Positions 46,257 to 56,800 of a DNA stretch of 64,000 bases are shown in pieces; the first letter of the stretch is position 1, and every line of letters begins with the position of its first letter. The notes below the pieces were generated by a model. That model had not been told where the DNA came from, made no database searches, and saw only the letters and a list, made by a program, of their open reading frames with translations. A program made the position numbers and the translations under genes. Origin of the DNA: Lepidurus packardi (lineage: Eukaryota; Arthropoda; Branchiopoda; Notostraca; Triopsidae). Where the stretch lies: NCBI GenBank assembly GCA_023053545.1, contig JAKZAN010000004.1, forward strand, positions 5,394,001-5,458,000. Direction: 5' to 3'.

Positions 46257-47629
46257 AGCTTAATATTTCTGTTTTACAAAGTAAAGACGATTTTTTGTAA
46301 CGTTTGTGATTCTTTATTTCAAAATAAGAGACAACCCCGACTTTCCACTAGTTTCCTACGCAATTTGCATAATTCGAAATAATCTTGATTGTAGCTCGTG
46401 TTCTATTTTCTTCTTCAAATAATTTTTGCTTCAATGAATATGACTTCCGAGAGACGCAGGCGATGGGTGGTCATAACCGTACTCGTTGACGTTTTCGAAG
46501 TGTTTCCGGGTTTTCGCGTAGGCGCAGCCCTCTGCACGTGGTGAAAGATTTCAGCGGATTGTATATGTGTGCCTGGTGGTATGGGCACACGAATACCTCC
46601 TGTTTGCCGAAAGCTTCCAAGTGACCTTATCTGCACATCTTGAAGTGCTCTTCTGCGTCCGCCTTGCGGGAGGTAGTTCCACAGGAGTAGGGATAGACAT
46701 GGTAGGGTATGTGGGATCGATGTTGTCTGTGATAGTACAACAATCCATTAGAAATATCCCCTTTAAAATTTTTTTTCGTGATACCATGCTCTGCTATGTC
46801 TGTCGTGCTGGCAACGGGACACAAGGAAGACTCGACAAAAGGACTCCGCGTATCCGACACAAGGACGCCGGGCCCCGACAGAAGTATATCCCAGGTCCAT
46901 AATCTTTTAAGGGACCAATACAATTTCGAGTTAAAAAAGTCTCTGCTCATTGGTTACGCGCCAATGAGATTAGAAAGTGCTTAAGCCGTATTAAAAAATT
47001 CATCATAAGGTTAGGTTTGGTTATAGGCTAGGTTGGGCTAGGTTAGGTTAGGCTAGGTTAGATTAGATTGGTTAGGTTTCTTCTGTCAGGGTCCGGAGAC
47101 CTTGTGACACATTTTCATAATACTATAATAATTACTAAACAAAAATACATATAAATTTGGATCAGATATTCACCTAAAAACGTTCACTTAAATCTGATTC
47201 TGGTCAAGGGTGGTCTCCAGAGGCTCGCTTTTGCCCCGGCTTCAATTGTCCCGAAGCAAGTGCTTTACAGATGATTAAAGCTTCCTATCATGATGCCCAT
47301 TAACTTAAAATAAGCTTTTAAAATCATTACAAAATCGATTTAAACTATTCGATTAATGGAAAGATAACGAATTCCAAACCACGAAAAAGTCAAATAGGAG
47401 ATGAGATGCTCCACCCTTTGAAGACAAAACTTGGACCCGCCCCTTTCCTGAGAACCAACCCTAAAAAGTTGATGTTTTGAGAGGCGAAGAAGCAGGTGGG
47501 AAAAGCGCAAAAATAGTCAGTGTTGTCCTACAAACTGGTATTGGTTCTAATAAAACGACAAGCTTAATTTTATTTAATAAGAACAGTATTTCTAGGTCTT
47601 CTGCTCTAAAAGTCTTTCGTCTTTGGGCA
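46257..47629. other. Spacer between LSM1 and WDR11
   Basis: About 1.4 kb. Apart from a dispersed element at 46818-47110, it shows no gene. The sequence to the right (47114-47629) should hold the WDR11 promoter; no TATA box in good register was found. Confidence 0.5.
46818..47110. mobile_element. Dispersed inverted-terminus element, copy A
   Basis: The left part carries two CACAAGG-containing motifs (46819 and 46857), the second reading GACACAAGGACGCCGGGCCC. The right end reads CTGTCAGGGTCCGGAGACCT and then TGTGAC, an imperfect complement. The interior shares long collinear blocks with copy B in WDR11 (for example AAGTCTCTGCTCATTGGTTA at 46938). It ends in degenerate TTAGGTTAGG-like sequence (about 47008-47080). 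No coding potential was seen. Confidence 0.65.
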
Positions 47630-50600
47630 ATGACTATGTTGTCGGGAAATATTAACAAGGAAACTGATCAGGAAAATGCCACCGACGAGCATTCTGATGC
47701 GCGTCAAGCAAATGAAGCTACCAATTCAAATCTCCAGTTCGTTCTACCATCCATTCCCACGCGTACAGTTGTTGGACTTGGGAATATTAAGAACAAAGGA
47801 GCCCTAGATTGGTACATTTTAAATTAAATATTTCGTCCAACCCTATTCTTTCATTCCACTAATCTATTTTGTTTACTCTCGTATGCCAATAAGGGGTCCG
47901 AATGGATTAGTTGCTTACGGATCGAATTGTACAGTCGTCATCTTAAATGCGAGCACTGTTCAAATTGTTCAAACCCTTGAGAAGCATACAAGTCCCATTA
48001 CAAAAGTAGTTTACTCCGTTTCCTAGACCTACTTGGATTATAATTATTTCTCAGGTGAAATGGGCTCTATCGCCAGTCATTCCCGACGTTAAATTAACCT
48101 CTCCTGCAAGGCAACCCACCTCGAGCTTTGAAACTTTCCACTCCGTTACTCCAGCCCTTTTTCTTGCTGCAGCAGACACAGCTGGACAAATCACGATCTG
48201 GAATGTTGGAGCAGGCGAAGTTGTATGTTTACTGCAAGAGAATAGTCAACCCATCCGAGGTTTTTCTGCTGAACTTTCATTCTACTGAACTCGTGCTAAT
48301 CTTAAATACCAGACATGGCTTGGGTAAAGGGCTGGGACCACTCAGAACGTTATTTGGCTGTCATTCATCCGTCTAGTCATTTGGTGCTGTGGAATACGTT
48401 CACTGGCACAAAGGTATGGAAGAAAACTTACGAAGAAACCTTACTGGGCTTTGATTTCGACCCTTTTCGACCCAGACATTTAGCCAGTACGTTGTATATC
48501 TCATTTTTTTATAACTGATTCCTAATATGCCCGTTTTTGGTTTCCAGTGCTCTCCGAGAAGTGCATTTTGTTTGTGACGGACTTCAGCTGGGATAAAGCG
48601 CCAGTATCTAATGGCCGCAAGTTCTACATTATCACACCATCCGGCTCCAGTCCACAGACAAATGCCAGTAATGGCAATGCTTCCTTATCGAGTGCTGATG
48701 AAGGCAGCCGAACTCGGGACAGGTTCAGGAGACTTATGAAAGAACTAGTCATTGGCGAAAGCACACCAAAGTAAACTCGCTTTAGTTAATTGTCTGATTT
48801 TTCATGACAGGGAACGTTTTATAGGCTGGAAGATAGTGTCATTCTTGGGGAATGCTTGCAGCTCTGCTACCATCGCAGCATCAAGCATTACCTAATGCTG
48901 GTCTACCCCAAGGAAGTGCTACTTCTGGATTTACAATTGCAGCGTACCGTAGGCATACTACCTATGGATAAAGCTGGATCTCCTTTCGTCCAAGTAAAAC
49001 TGGCGAAATTTAGCCAAACTTTTAATAAATTTAGTAAAACTTACGAAATTAAATTGTTTGTTTAGATCATGCCTTGCAAACAGCGAGACGCGTTATTTAC
49101 TTTACATGAATCAGGATCCGTCACCTTTAGGTGGCGAAAGGGAGCAACTTATTACCTGACACCTTGTACCCCGTTAGACGGATCCACTCCGAACACTCCA
49201 GGTAGCTTTTAATTCTACCTTGATTTGAAAATCGATAATTTTGAAGTTATAAGCTATGCATCTGTTAATCAATTCTCAAGTGTTGTTCATAAGATTATAT
49301 TTATTAGTTAAATACATTTGTGTGATTCAGGGCCCGATTGGCATTCAGCTATGGCAGGGGGAGGTTCTGGTATTGAAGTGTTTTACGAGCAAAAATGTCA
49401 AAGCGATTCTATACGGTTGAACAAGAATCGCATATTGGGTTGCGCTGTGCATCCCGTTTCGGAACGACAAGTTGGTAATTCAGAAGGGCATTTCCTTTTC
49501 TTAGCTAAAGAAGGATAACAGTCATCTTCTTTTAGCATTATACCTTTTGGATGGCCGTGTAAACTTGTATGAATTGTCGGATATCGAGAATGGACTTATG
49601 ACGGACAAAATTGCGTCACTTACGGATCTCATGCCCACGAGGAATAAAGGTTTTCTTCACAGTAAAGTAAATTTCTAATTTAAACATTAAAAAAATGGGT
49701 AAAAGGTAAAAATATAAAAAATTGAAGATTCCTATCCTACGGTTCTACTTGTCGGGAATATCATCTGGAATTCAGTCATTGCCAGTCGTGGTTCGCATGT
49801 GTCCTCCTCTGACGTTCAAAAACAGACTAGAACATGTGCCCTTATTAGCTATTGGCTGCCAATCGGGCACGATCCAAGTGTTTAATGCGGCAAGTGGAGA
49901 AGTGGAACTCGAATTGGCTTCACATAACTATCCTGTCAAGTAAATTACTACTTACGGGACTTAGTCGTAGTTAAACCTGACCTGCCTGCTCACTTCTACT
50001 TCTAGGGGAATTGAGTGGCTTAGCCTGACGTCTTTCCTCAGTTACGCTTACCACGTCACAAGTGGCCCCCAAAACTTGGTTCGCAACGAAATTACCCTAA
50101 CAGATTGTCGCACTGGTCGAGTGACTGTCGTAAGACCTGAAAATGGAGAAGAACCGCCTATTGAATTGCTTAAAGCGTCTCCTTTGAGGTGAGTTTTTGA
50201 AGAAATTCCTCTATATTTGGAGTTTTTCCCCTTTACTTATTCCTCTGTCTCTATATTCCTCAAATTCCTCCACTTCCTCTGTGTTTTAGGCAGTATTTAA
50301 TTGTTGCTGTCAGAGACTCGCCGTTTGAATTATGGGATTTAAGAACTCTTCGTTTGCTCCGCAAAATGCCTGCAAAATTCCCTAGCATTACAGCTTTGGT
50401 AAACAGAGAAACTTTACTAAAGAGATTTCTTTTACATACAATACTTTTGTGTTAGGAATGGTCACCGGGACATAAAAGTAGGAAGGATGAACCGTGCGGA
50501 GAAATTCGTTAATTCCTTGGCAACGCGACACAAGGACGACCAGATACAAGGACGCCGGGACCCGACGCAAGGATCCAGGTCCATAAGCTTTTAAGGAACC

Positions 50601-53500
50601 AATAGAATTTCGAGTTTAAAAAGTCTCTGCTCATTGGTTAAGCGCCAACGAGTTTAGAAAGTGCTAAAGCCATATAAAAAAAAATGCGTCACAAGGTTAG
50701 GTTGGTAAGGTCACGTTAGTTAAGATAAGGTTTAGTTAGGTTAGGCCAGAGCCGTGTTCGTTTTGACGAAAGTTTAAGCCGACAAAGACTTTGTGCTTAT
50801 AAGCGTTCGCGATAGGTAGACTTCGCCAGACTTTGGGCTTATAAGCGTTCTTTTTAGCTAGTCGACTTGGGCTTTGAAAGTCGACTTTTAGTTTTGGTCT
50901 CAAGTCAGTCAAGTCTATAGCGAGCACTCTTGCGCCCAGACTTAAACTTAACCCCCCTTGTTTATTAATCTCCTTTGTCGATATCGAACAATTCATATAT
51001 TGCTTTTTTTGTGTTTTCTATAAGCACCGCCACATGGGTGTAGCAATTGTAAACTTTTGCTTATAAGCGTTCGTTTTGAACTCAAGACATTCCAAGTCGA
51101 CTTTTGTAAACTTTCAAAGTTTAGGCTAAAATTGAACGCTTATAAGCGTGAGTCAAGGAAGTTTGGAAAGTCGAAGTTTAAGTCGAAGGTGCAAAACGAA
51201 CGCGGCTCAGGTTAGATTAAGTTAGCCGTCCTTCTGCCCGGGCCCGGTGTCCTTGTGTCGACAGTCGATTATACGAAGTCCTTTTGTCGAGTCGTCCTTG
51301 TGTCTACTTCCCAGTTTCTTTTCGAGTGTTTTTCTTTTTCTTATTTTACGACATTTCACTACTTATAGGCACACACCCCGTTAGTTCTTCCGTAGAGAAG
51401 CTGACTTCTCTGTCTCGAGAACATATCGTATTCAGCGACACTAGTGGACAATTGTACCATATCGCAGTAGAAGGTAGTGTGGTTAAAGACGGACAACGTT
51501 TGAATCCCCAAGCAAAGTTGCAAGTAAAAATATTTTTTCTCTAAAAAAAATAAAGAAAAATTAAGGTATTACATCTTATGTACAATTGATATAGAATGTA
51601 GCAGCAATAGCTTGGAAAGGAGACCAGCTAGTTTTGGGCGATGATGAAGGCCAGTTGGCGTTATGGGAATTGAAAACGAAAACATGTCGAGCGTTGCCAT
51701 CTTGCAAGTTTTCGGTCCGGCGAATCCGGTTTGCGCCAGGTCGTGGGAACATGAAGGTGTTACTGTTGCATTTAGATGGAGTCGAAATATGGGATTTCAG
51801 AGAGGTACAAAAACAAACGTTAAAAACGGATTGATTGATTGATGAATTTTTCATACGTGTTAGGTCGAACGTTTGGGTCGTTTGCGCCACGCCCGAGAAG
51901 ATATTCGTGTGGTAGATGCAGATTGGGTAGCGTCTGATCGACTTGCTTTGGCGTGCGATGATGGTTCCGTACGTATAATGGATTGCACATTGAAGAAAAA
52001 GGCACTACCTTGGTTAGAAAACGGGATTACGGAAGATATATTTTCATGTCCTTGGCTCCTTAACGGCAGTCAGCCTCTGCTTCTACAGTCTTTTCTTCAG
52101 AATCAGTCATGGTTACCGCACTACTCCTTGGAACCTGCCTTATTCAGCTTTTTAAACAAAAGTAAAGACAAAGCTTTGGTTCTAGAGGGGTGTTTTGTAC
52201 GTTTTGGTTGTACTAGATACGGCCAAACAGTTACAATTCATCTCGCCTAGCGTGAAGAAATCTTTAATGGAAGTTAATTCCTTGAGTACTTCCCGTCGAT
52301 GCTTATTTGCTGCAAAGTTAATGGGTTCTGTGGACGAAATTGAGTTCTGGACCGTGGCTATGTATTACTTGAATTATTATGGAAAGGTGAAGCTAGAAGA
52401 CGTCGAAGATTTGGATACTAACTTTGATGTTATCTGTGATGCTGACAGTTATAGGGTAAGCTCATCATAGAATTATATGACGTTTGAAGTAACCTTTTTT
52501 TTAAGCGTTTACAAATGGATCACGCCTTACTGCAAGAGACGAAGAAACGTACGTACGAGCAGACCAGACAACTAGCTCGAGCTTTCCTTTTGTTAGGCGA
52601 CAAGGAGAAAGCGGCGTCTTTGCTTCTTCACACCGATAATGATCATGAGCAGTTTTACGCCGATCATCTATTGTACAGTTTCAAAATTTCTTTACTGTAA
52701 AACTGACAGAAGTGTCTTCGTTCTATAGGGCATGTCTAGTGTCAGCTTTGCAACCGTGTCCTAGTGTGCACAGCATCGTCAAGCTCGTGGCTACTAACTT
52801 AATTGCAGCCGGGAAAGTATGGGAAGGTGAGATAGTAGAATTATTATTGCGAACTTACAATTATTTCTACTTTTATGTGTGCTTTTTTCTGTTTTTTAAG
52901 GAGTGGAATTGCTCTGCTTGACAGATAAAGTATCTGACGCTTGTCGTTATCTACAAACATATGGGCAATGGGACGACGCTGCCATTTTAGCCAAATTGAG
53001 CCTTTCTCCCAGCACTGCGATGGATATTTATAGACGTTGGACGGATAATCTCGTGGCTCAGAAGCAATCGGTAACTTCAAAGAAGAAACTCACAAACTGC
53101 TGTCTTTCCTTCACATTCCTGGAGTTTTCTTGTCATTCATTAGGCTATGGCTAGTTTGGTCTTGGTTTCACTGGGGCAGTTTCAGAAAGTTCTGGAATTG
53201 TGCGTGGTCCAGCGTCAATACAGCAAAGCTGCCTTCCTTATCTTGGCATGTCAAGAGTCAGGAGTGTTAGCCAAGAATGTTCAAAACGGTAACTATTTGT
53301 AGATTGTCTAATGTTGTAGTAATTTTTAAAATGTTTTTTAAAATGATCTAGAGACCCTTTTGGATAATATTTGCTGTGAATATGCGCGTCTGCTGTTTGA
53401 TTGGGGGAACAAAGAAGGGGCATGGTTTTGGTGCCAAGAAGCTGGCGAGCTTGGAATGCTTTTGAGGAAGGAGCTGGAATTTTTGGAATGCGAGCTTTAA
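47630..53500 (+). CDS. WDR11: WDR11 (twin beta-propeller trafficking protein)
   Basis: WDR11 forms a complex with FAM91A1 that helps capture endosome-derived vesicles at the trans-Golgi, and it is linked to Hedgehog signalling. Twenty-two exons join in phase: 47630-47811, 47894-48005, 48055-48259, 48313-48486, 48548-48770, 48825-48993, 49066-49201, 49331-49474, 49536-49666, 49728-49939, 50006-50188, 50290-50398, 50456-50477, 51369-51523, 51595-51804, 51864-52161, 52217-52455, 52506-52672, 52729-52826, 52901-53070, 53144-53288 and 53352-53500. They give 1,210 aa (human 1,224). Signature blocks: KVWKKTYEETLLGFDFDPF, RMCPPLTFKNR, REHIVFSDTSGQLYHIAVEG, RRIRFAPGRGN, SIVKLVATNLIAAGK and DACRYLQTYGQWDDAA. 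WD repeats fill about 1-750 and the helical region follows. Exon 13 (22 nt) is the least certain. Its downstream intron holds nested transposons. Confidence 0.93.
50527..51304. mobile_element. Dispersed inverted-terminus element, copy B, with a nested insertion
   Basis: The left end GACACAAGGACGACCAGATA at 50527 is matched by TCGTCCTTGTGTC ending at 51304. A second internal pair, CAAGGACGCCGGGACCCG on the left and GGCCCGGTGTCCTTGTGTCG on the right, also complements. The left half is collinear with copy A. It lies wholly in WDR11 intron 13 and accounts for most of that 891-nt intron. Confidence 0.7.
50749..51208. mobile_element. Element nested inside copy B
   Basis: The left end GAGCCGTGTTCGTTTTG at 50749 is complementary to CAAAACGAACGCGGCTC ending at 51208, with one mismatch. 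Subterminal pairing also occurs (AAGTTTAAGCCGAC against GTCGAAGTTTAAGTCG-type blocks, and several CTTATAAGCG motifs). It interrupts sequence that continues on both sides as copy B, so it inserted later. Confidence 0.7.
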
Positions 53501-53505
53501 ATAAA
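53500..53505 (+). terminator. WDR11 poly(A) signal
   Basis: AATAAA starts on the last base of the TAA stop, giving a very short 3' UTR, as in RNPC3 and GrpE. The 390-bp gap to the Nrx-IV start (53501-53890) shows no gene. It should hold the Nrx-IV promoter. Confidence 0.5.
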
Positions 53506-53890
53506 AAAATTGTGCATTTACGGATCAAGAAATTCTAGTGGATTGCACGATGGTTGTATTTTATTGTTTGCTGGTTCCTTACAACATTCCGTTTTAATAA
53601 TTCTGCCTATCTATAATCTCTGTGTCTAAGTTTCTATCTTTATTATTATAATGTTTATAAGCAAAATAATACATCTATATGCGTAAGGGTTGTTAAGAGT
53701 GAAAGCATGGTTTTTTATTCGATTTCATAATTTGAAAATTCCGCTACATGGGCATTATTTCCGTTGCTAGAGTCTACTGCCTCCAAGCGGATGCTTTGGA
53801 AACTAGGCAAAAAGGGCGGAGGACGGTGGAAATTAACGTGTTTTTATCGGGTTACAAAAATCATGTTTTAATAGCTACAAGAGTCTGGAA

Positions 53891-56800
53891 ATGTTGCAAT
53901 TTGTTATTAGTGTGATATACCTGTGTGTTCTTGTAAACGCAGGTAAGTTTGTTTGTAATTATGGCACTAGTTCCCAGTTTCTTCATGTGTTGGATTATGA
54001 GTCAAAGTTTGGGGCTTGATTTGCATATCATTATCAATCAACTTCCGGATATAGCATTAAAACCTATTCTTGATTGAAAATTTTCAGGAGATGAGTGCAA
54101 TGATGCCCTTATTGCACAAGGTGATACCGTTCTTACAGCAACAAGCTCTATGCATTCAAGAGGACCCGCAAATGCTCGCATGACAGGTATGAAATTTCCG
54201 TTTCATTTTCAGAGAGAAGGATTGCACTATGAATAAGATACATTTTTTAACTATAAAAATCTCCTAACCTAATGCTGAACTCTCTCACAATTGCGCTGGT
54301 TGTGGTTCTTTTCCATCTCTGTCGCCCTTCAACCCTTTAATCCGCAAGTTAACCTCAGTTTTTGTCACAGCTTAGCTGTCCTGGTTTGCAGTAAATTAAA
54401 AGTCCAAAAGCAATCCCTGACAAGCATTTTGGTTGCACTTTTCAGACGTTCTGGGTAACTAAATTTCAAAAGAACTTCCCTCAAAAGTTCCAATCGAATC
54501 ATGGTTGAAGTACGTTGGGCTTTTCGGACGGGAACCTGGCAGCCAAGTTTGGGACAATTATCTCATGCCCTGCAGTGCATTCAGTCGGAAGAAAGACATA
54601 GGATCAGCCAATTTCTGTTCCAGCGCGACGCGAAGGCTTCGCTCGCGGGGCGTTTGCTAATGCGGCATTATCTCAGCCGAGTGACAGGACTTCCTTGGGC
54701 TCAAGTGCGTTTAGCTCGCTCGAATCATGGCCGCCCTTATTGGCTTCCTCCTCCAGAACAGTGTACAGTTAATTCCGTAGATTTCAACGTCTCGCATCAG
54801 GGACACTGGGTAGTTTTAGCTGGTACCAACTCTACTAGCATAGGAATTGACGTTATGGAATTTGATATGGCCCGTTTATCGCGCCTAGAGGAATTTTTCC
54901 ATACTTTACGCCGGCAATTTACCCCTTATGAATGGGGTGCGATCAAAGAAGGCCCACCAACAATGCAATTACGTTCATTTTTCCGCCATTGGTGTCTCAA
55001 AGAGAGTTACGTGAAAGCGGTAGGCTTAGGCATCGGTTTTGATCTGCAGCGACTCAGTTTTAGCGTCCGAAATGTCCTTAAGACAAACCAAACTACCGTA
55101 GACACAACATTAATGGTAGATGACGTCATCTGCCCCTGGTACTTTGAAGAAACTTTGATGGACGAGAATCATTGCCTGACAGTGGCCCTCCCAAGAGCAC
55201 CAACAAATCCTACTCCTTTTTCTATCGTTTCTTCTTCCGAACTCTTATCGAGCTCACAACACCTAACTGATGAGAGTCAGGAAGCATTAGCATTTTCGAT
55301 CCTTGCAAAAGAAGAACAACCCAGACGCTCCCATTCCCCTCATTAAAACTTCCTCTAATTTGCATGTGAACTTTTTTTTTGCATGAGAGTTCCGTTCATG
55401 TGACAGTACGCACCGTAGTAAATGACAGTTTTTTTTCCCTTGGTTGTGGTCTACATTATTGTCAAGCACTAACTCCTCACTGCCTCTTGACTAATCGTTA
55501 CCTTTTTATGTCGAGCAATACAAAGTATAATCTTAATAATAATATTAACAGTAAAAATAGTAAAAAAAAATATAGAAAAAACGTGAAATATGATTTGGTG
55601 AATATTGCTAAATAAAAACAGTGGGCGGCGTCTGGACGGCCAAGAACTCCGATTTCCAACAGTATTTAATCCTCGACTTGGGCGATTTAAAGAATATCAC
55701 CGGCATTGCCACGTCTGGCAGGAATTCACCTAAAGAGTTTGTCATGGAGTATGCAATCTCTTATGGATCCAACGGTTTGGATTATGCAGATTACAAAGAA
55801 GTCGATGGTAGCGTCAAGGTATTGTGAATATTTTTTTACTATATTTTTTCATGGAACTTGACTCTAAATGTTTGATTTGTTGACTAACAGTTAGTGAAGG
55901 GGCAGTAGGAGGTGACGGTAACATTGTTTGTGTGATTTTAAATGACTGAATGCCTTTTGTCGTGAGGTTATTGGTTATTGAATGAGGTGGTGGTTTTTAA
56001 TAATTAGGAACTGGGGCTTGGGTGGCGGCTCTGAACAATTACTACCAACAGCTGACGATTGGACTTCCGAAACGAAGTCTAATTAAGAACATGCACATCA
56101 AGGGTTTGTCAGGTTCATCGTTCTATGTTTCGGAGTTTTACATTCATTACTCCGATGACGGCGAAGCTTGGTCGACTCGCAAAGATTCCACCGGGGAAGC
56201 CGAGGTCAGAACAGGCTTGCAGTGTGTTTTTTTGTTTTTTTTCTCTCCCTCAAATGTTATTTTTGCTTGATGCCTGCCTGGATTATTTCATCTGACTGAA
56301 CGAGCATGATGGCTATAAGAAAAATCCGCATATTTTGCATCGAATCTTGAATAGTTTATATGTAATTTGCGGCATGATGCGTAGAAGCGGTTGTGGTGTG
56401 CTTGTAATCCTTTTGGGTTTTTAAGATACTTATTTATTTTTTTTCTAAAGATGTTTAAAGGAAACGATGATGGAGAGAGGATTCGTCGCATAAGTTTCGA
56501 AACGCCCATTATTGGCCAGTGGATTCGCATCAATCCAACACGATGGCACGACCGTATTTCCATGAAAGTGGAAGTTTACGGTTGCCTTTACAGTAATAAG
56601 ATTAGTGCCGCGAGTTGTAGGGGAGTGAGGTCTAATTGTATAATCTTGTTCGGGTTTCAGAGGCCGATGTACTTCACTTTGCGGGAAACTCGCTAGTGAG
56701 GAAGAATCTCACCTCAGTCCCTGTATCTTCACGGCGAGATAAATTGAACTTCCGTTTCCGTACCAATAAAGCTGATGGATTGTTGCTCTACAGCCGAGGC

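Noticed and set aside
46985-47085. Interstitial telomere array
   Set aside because: The TTAGG-like units are irregular and belong to a dispersed element family, so a true telomere array is not supported.
51864-52470. Apparent frameshift or pseudogenisation of WDR11
   Set aside because: A phase-correct 55-nt intron (52162-52216) restores the frame, and the flanking sequence is well conserved.
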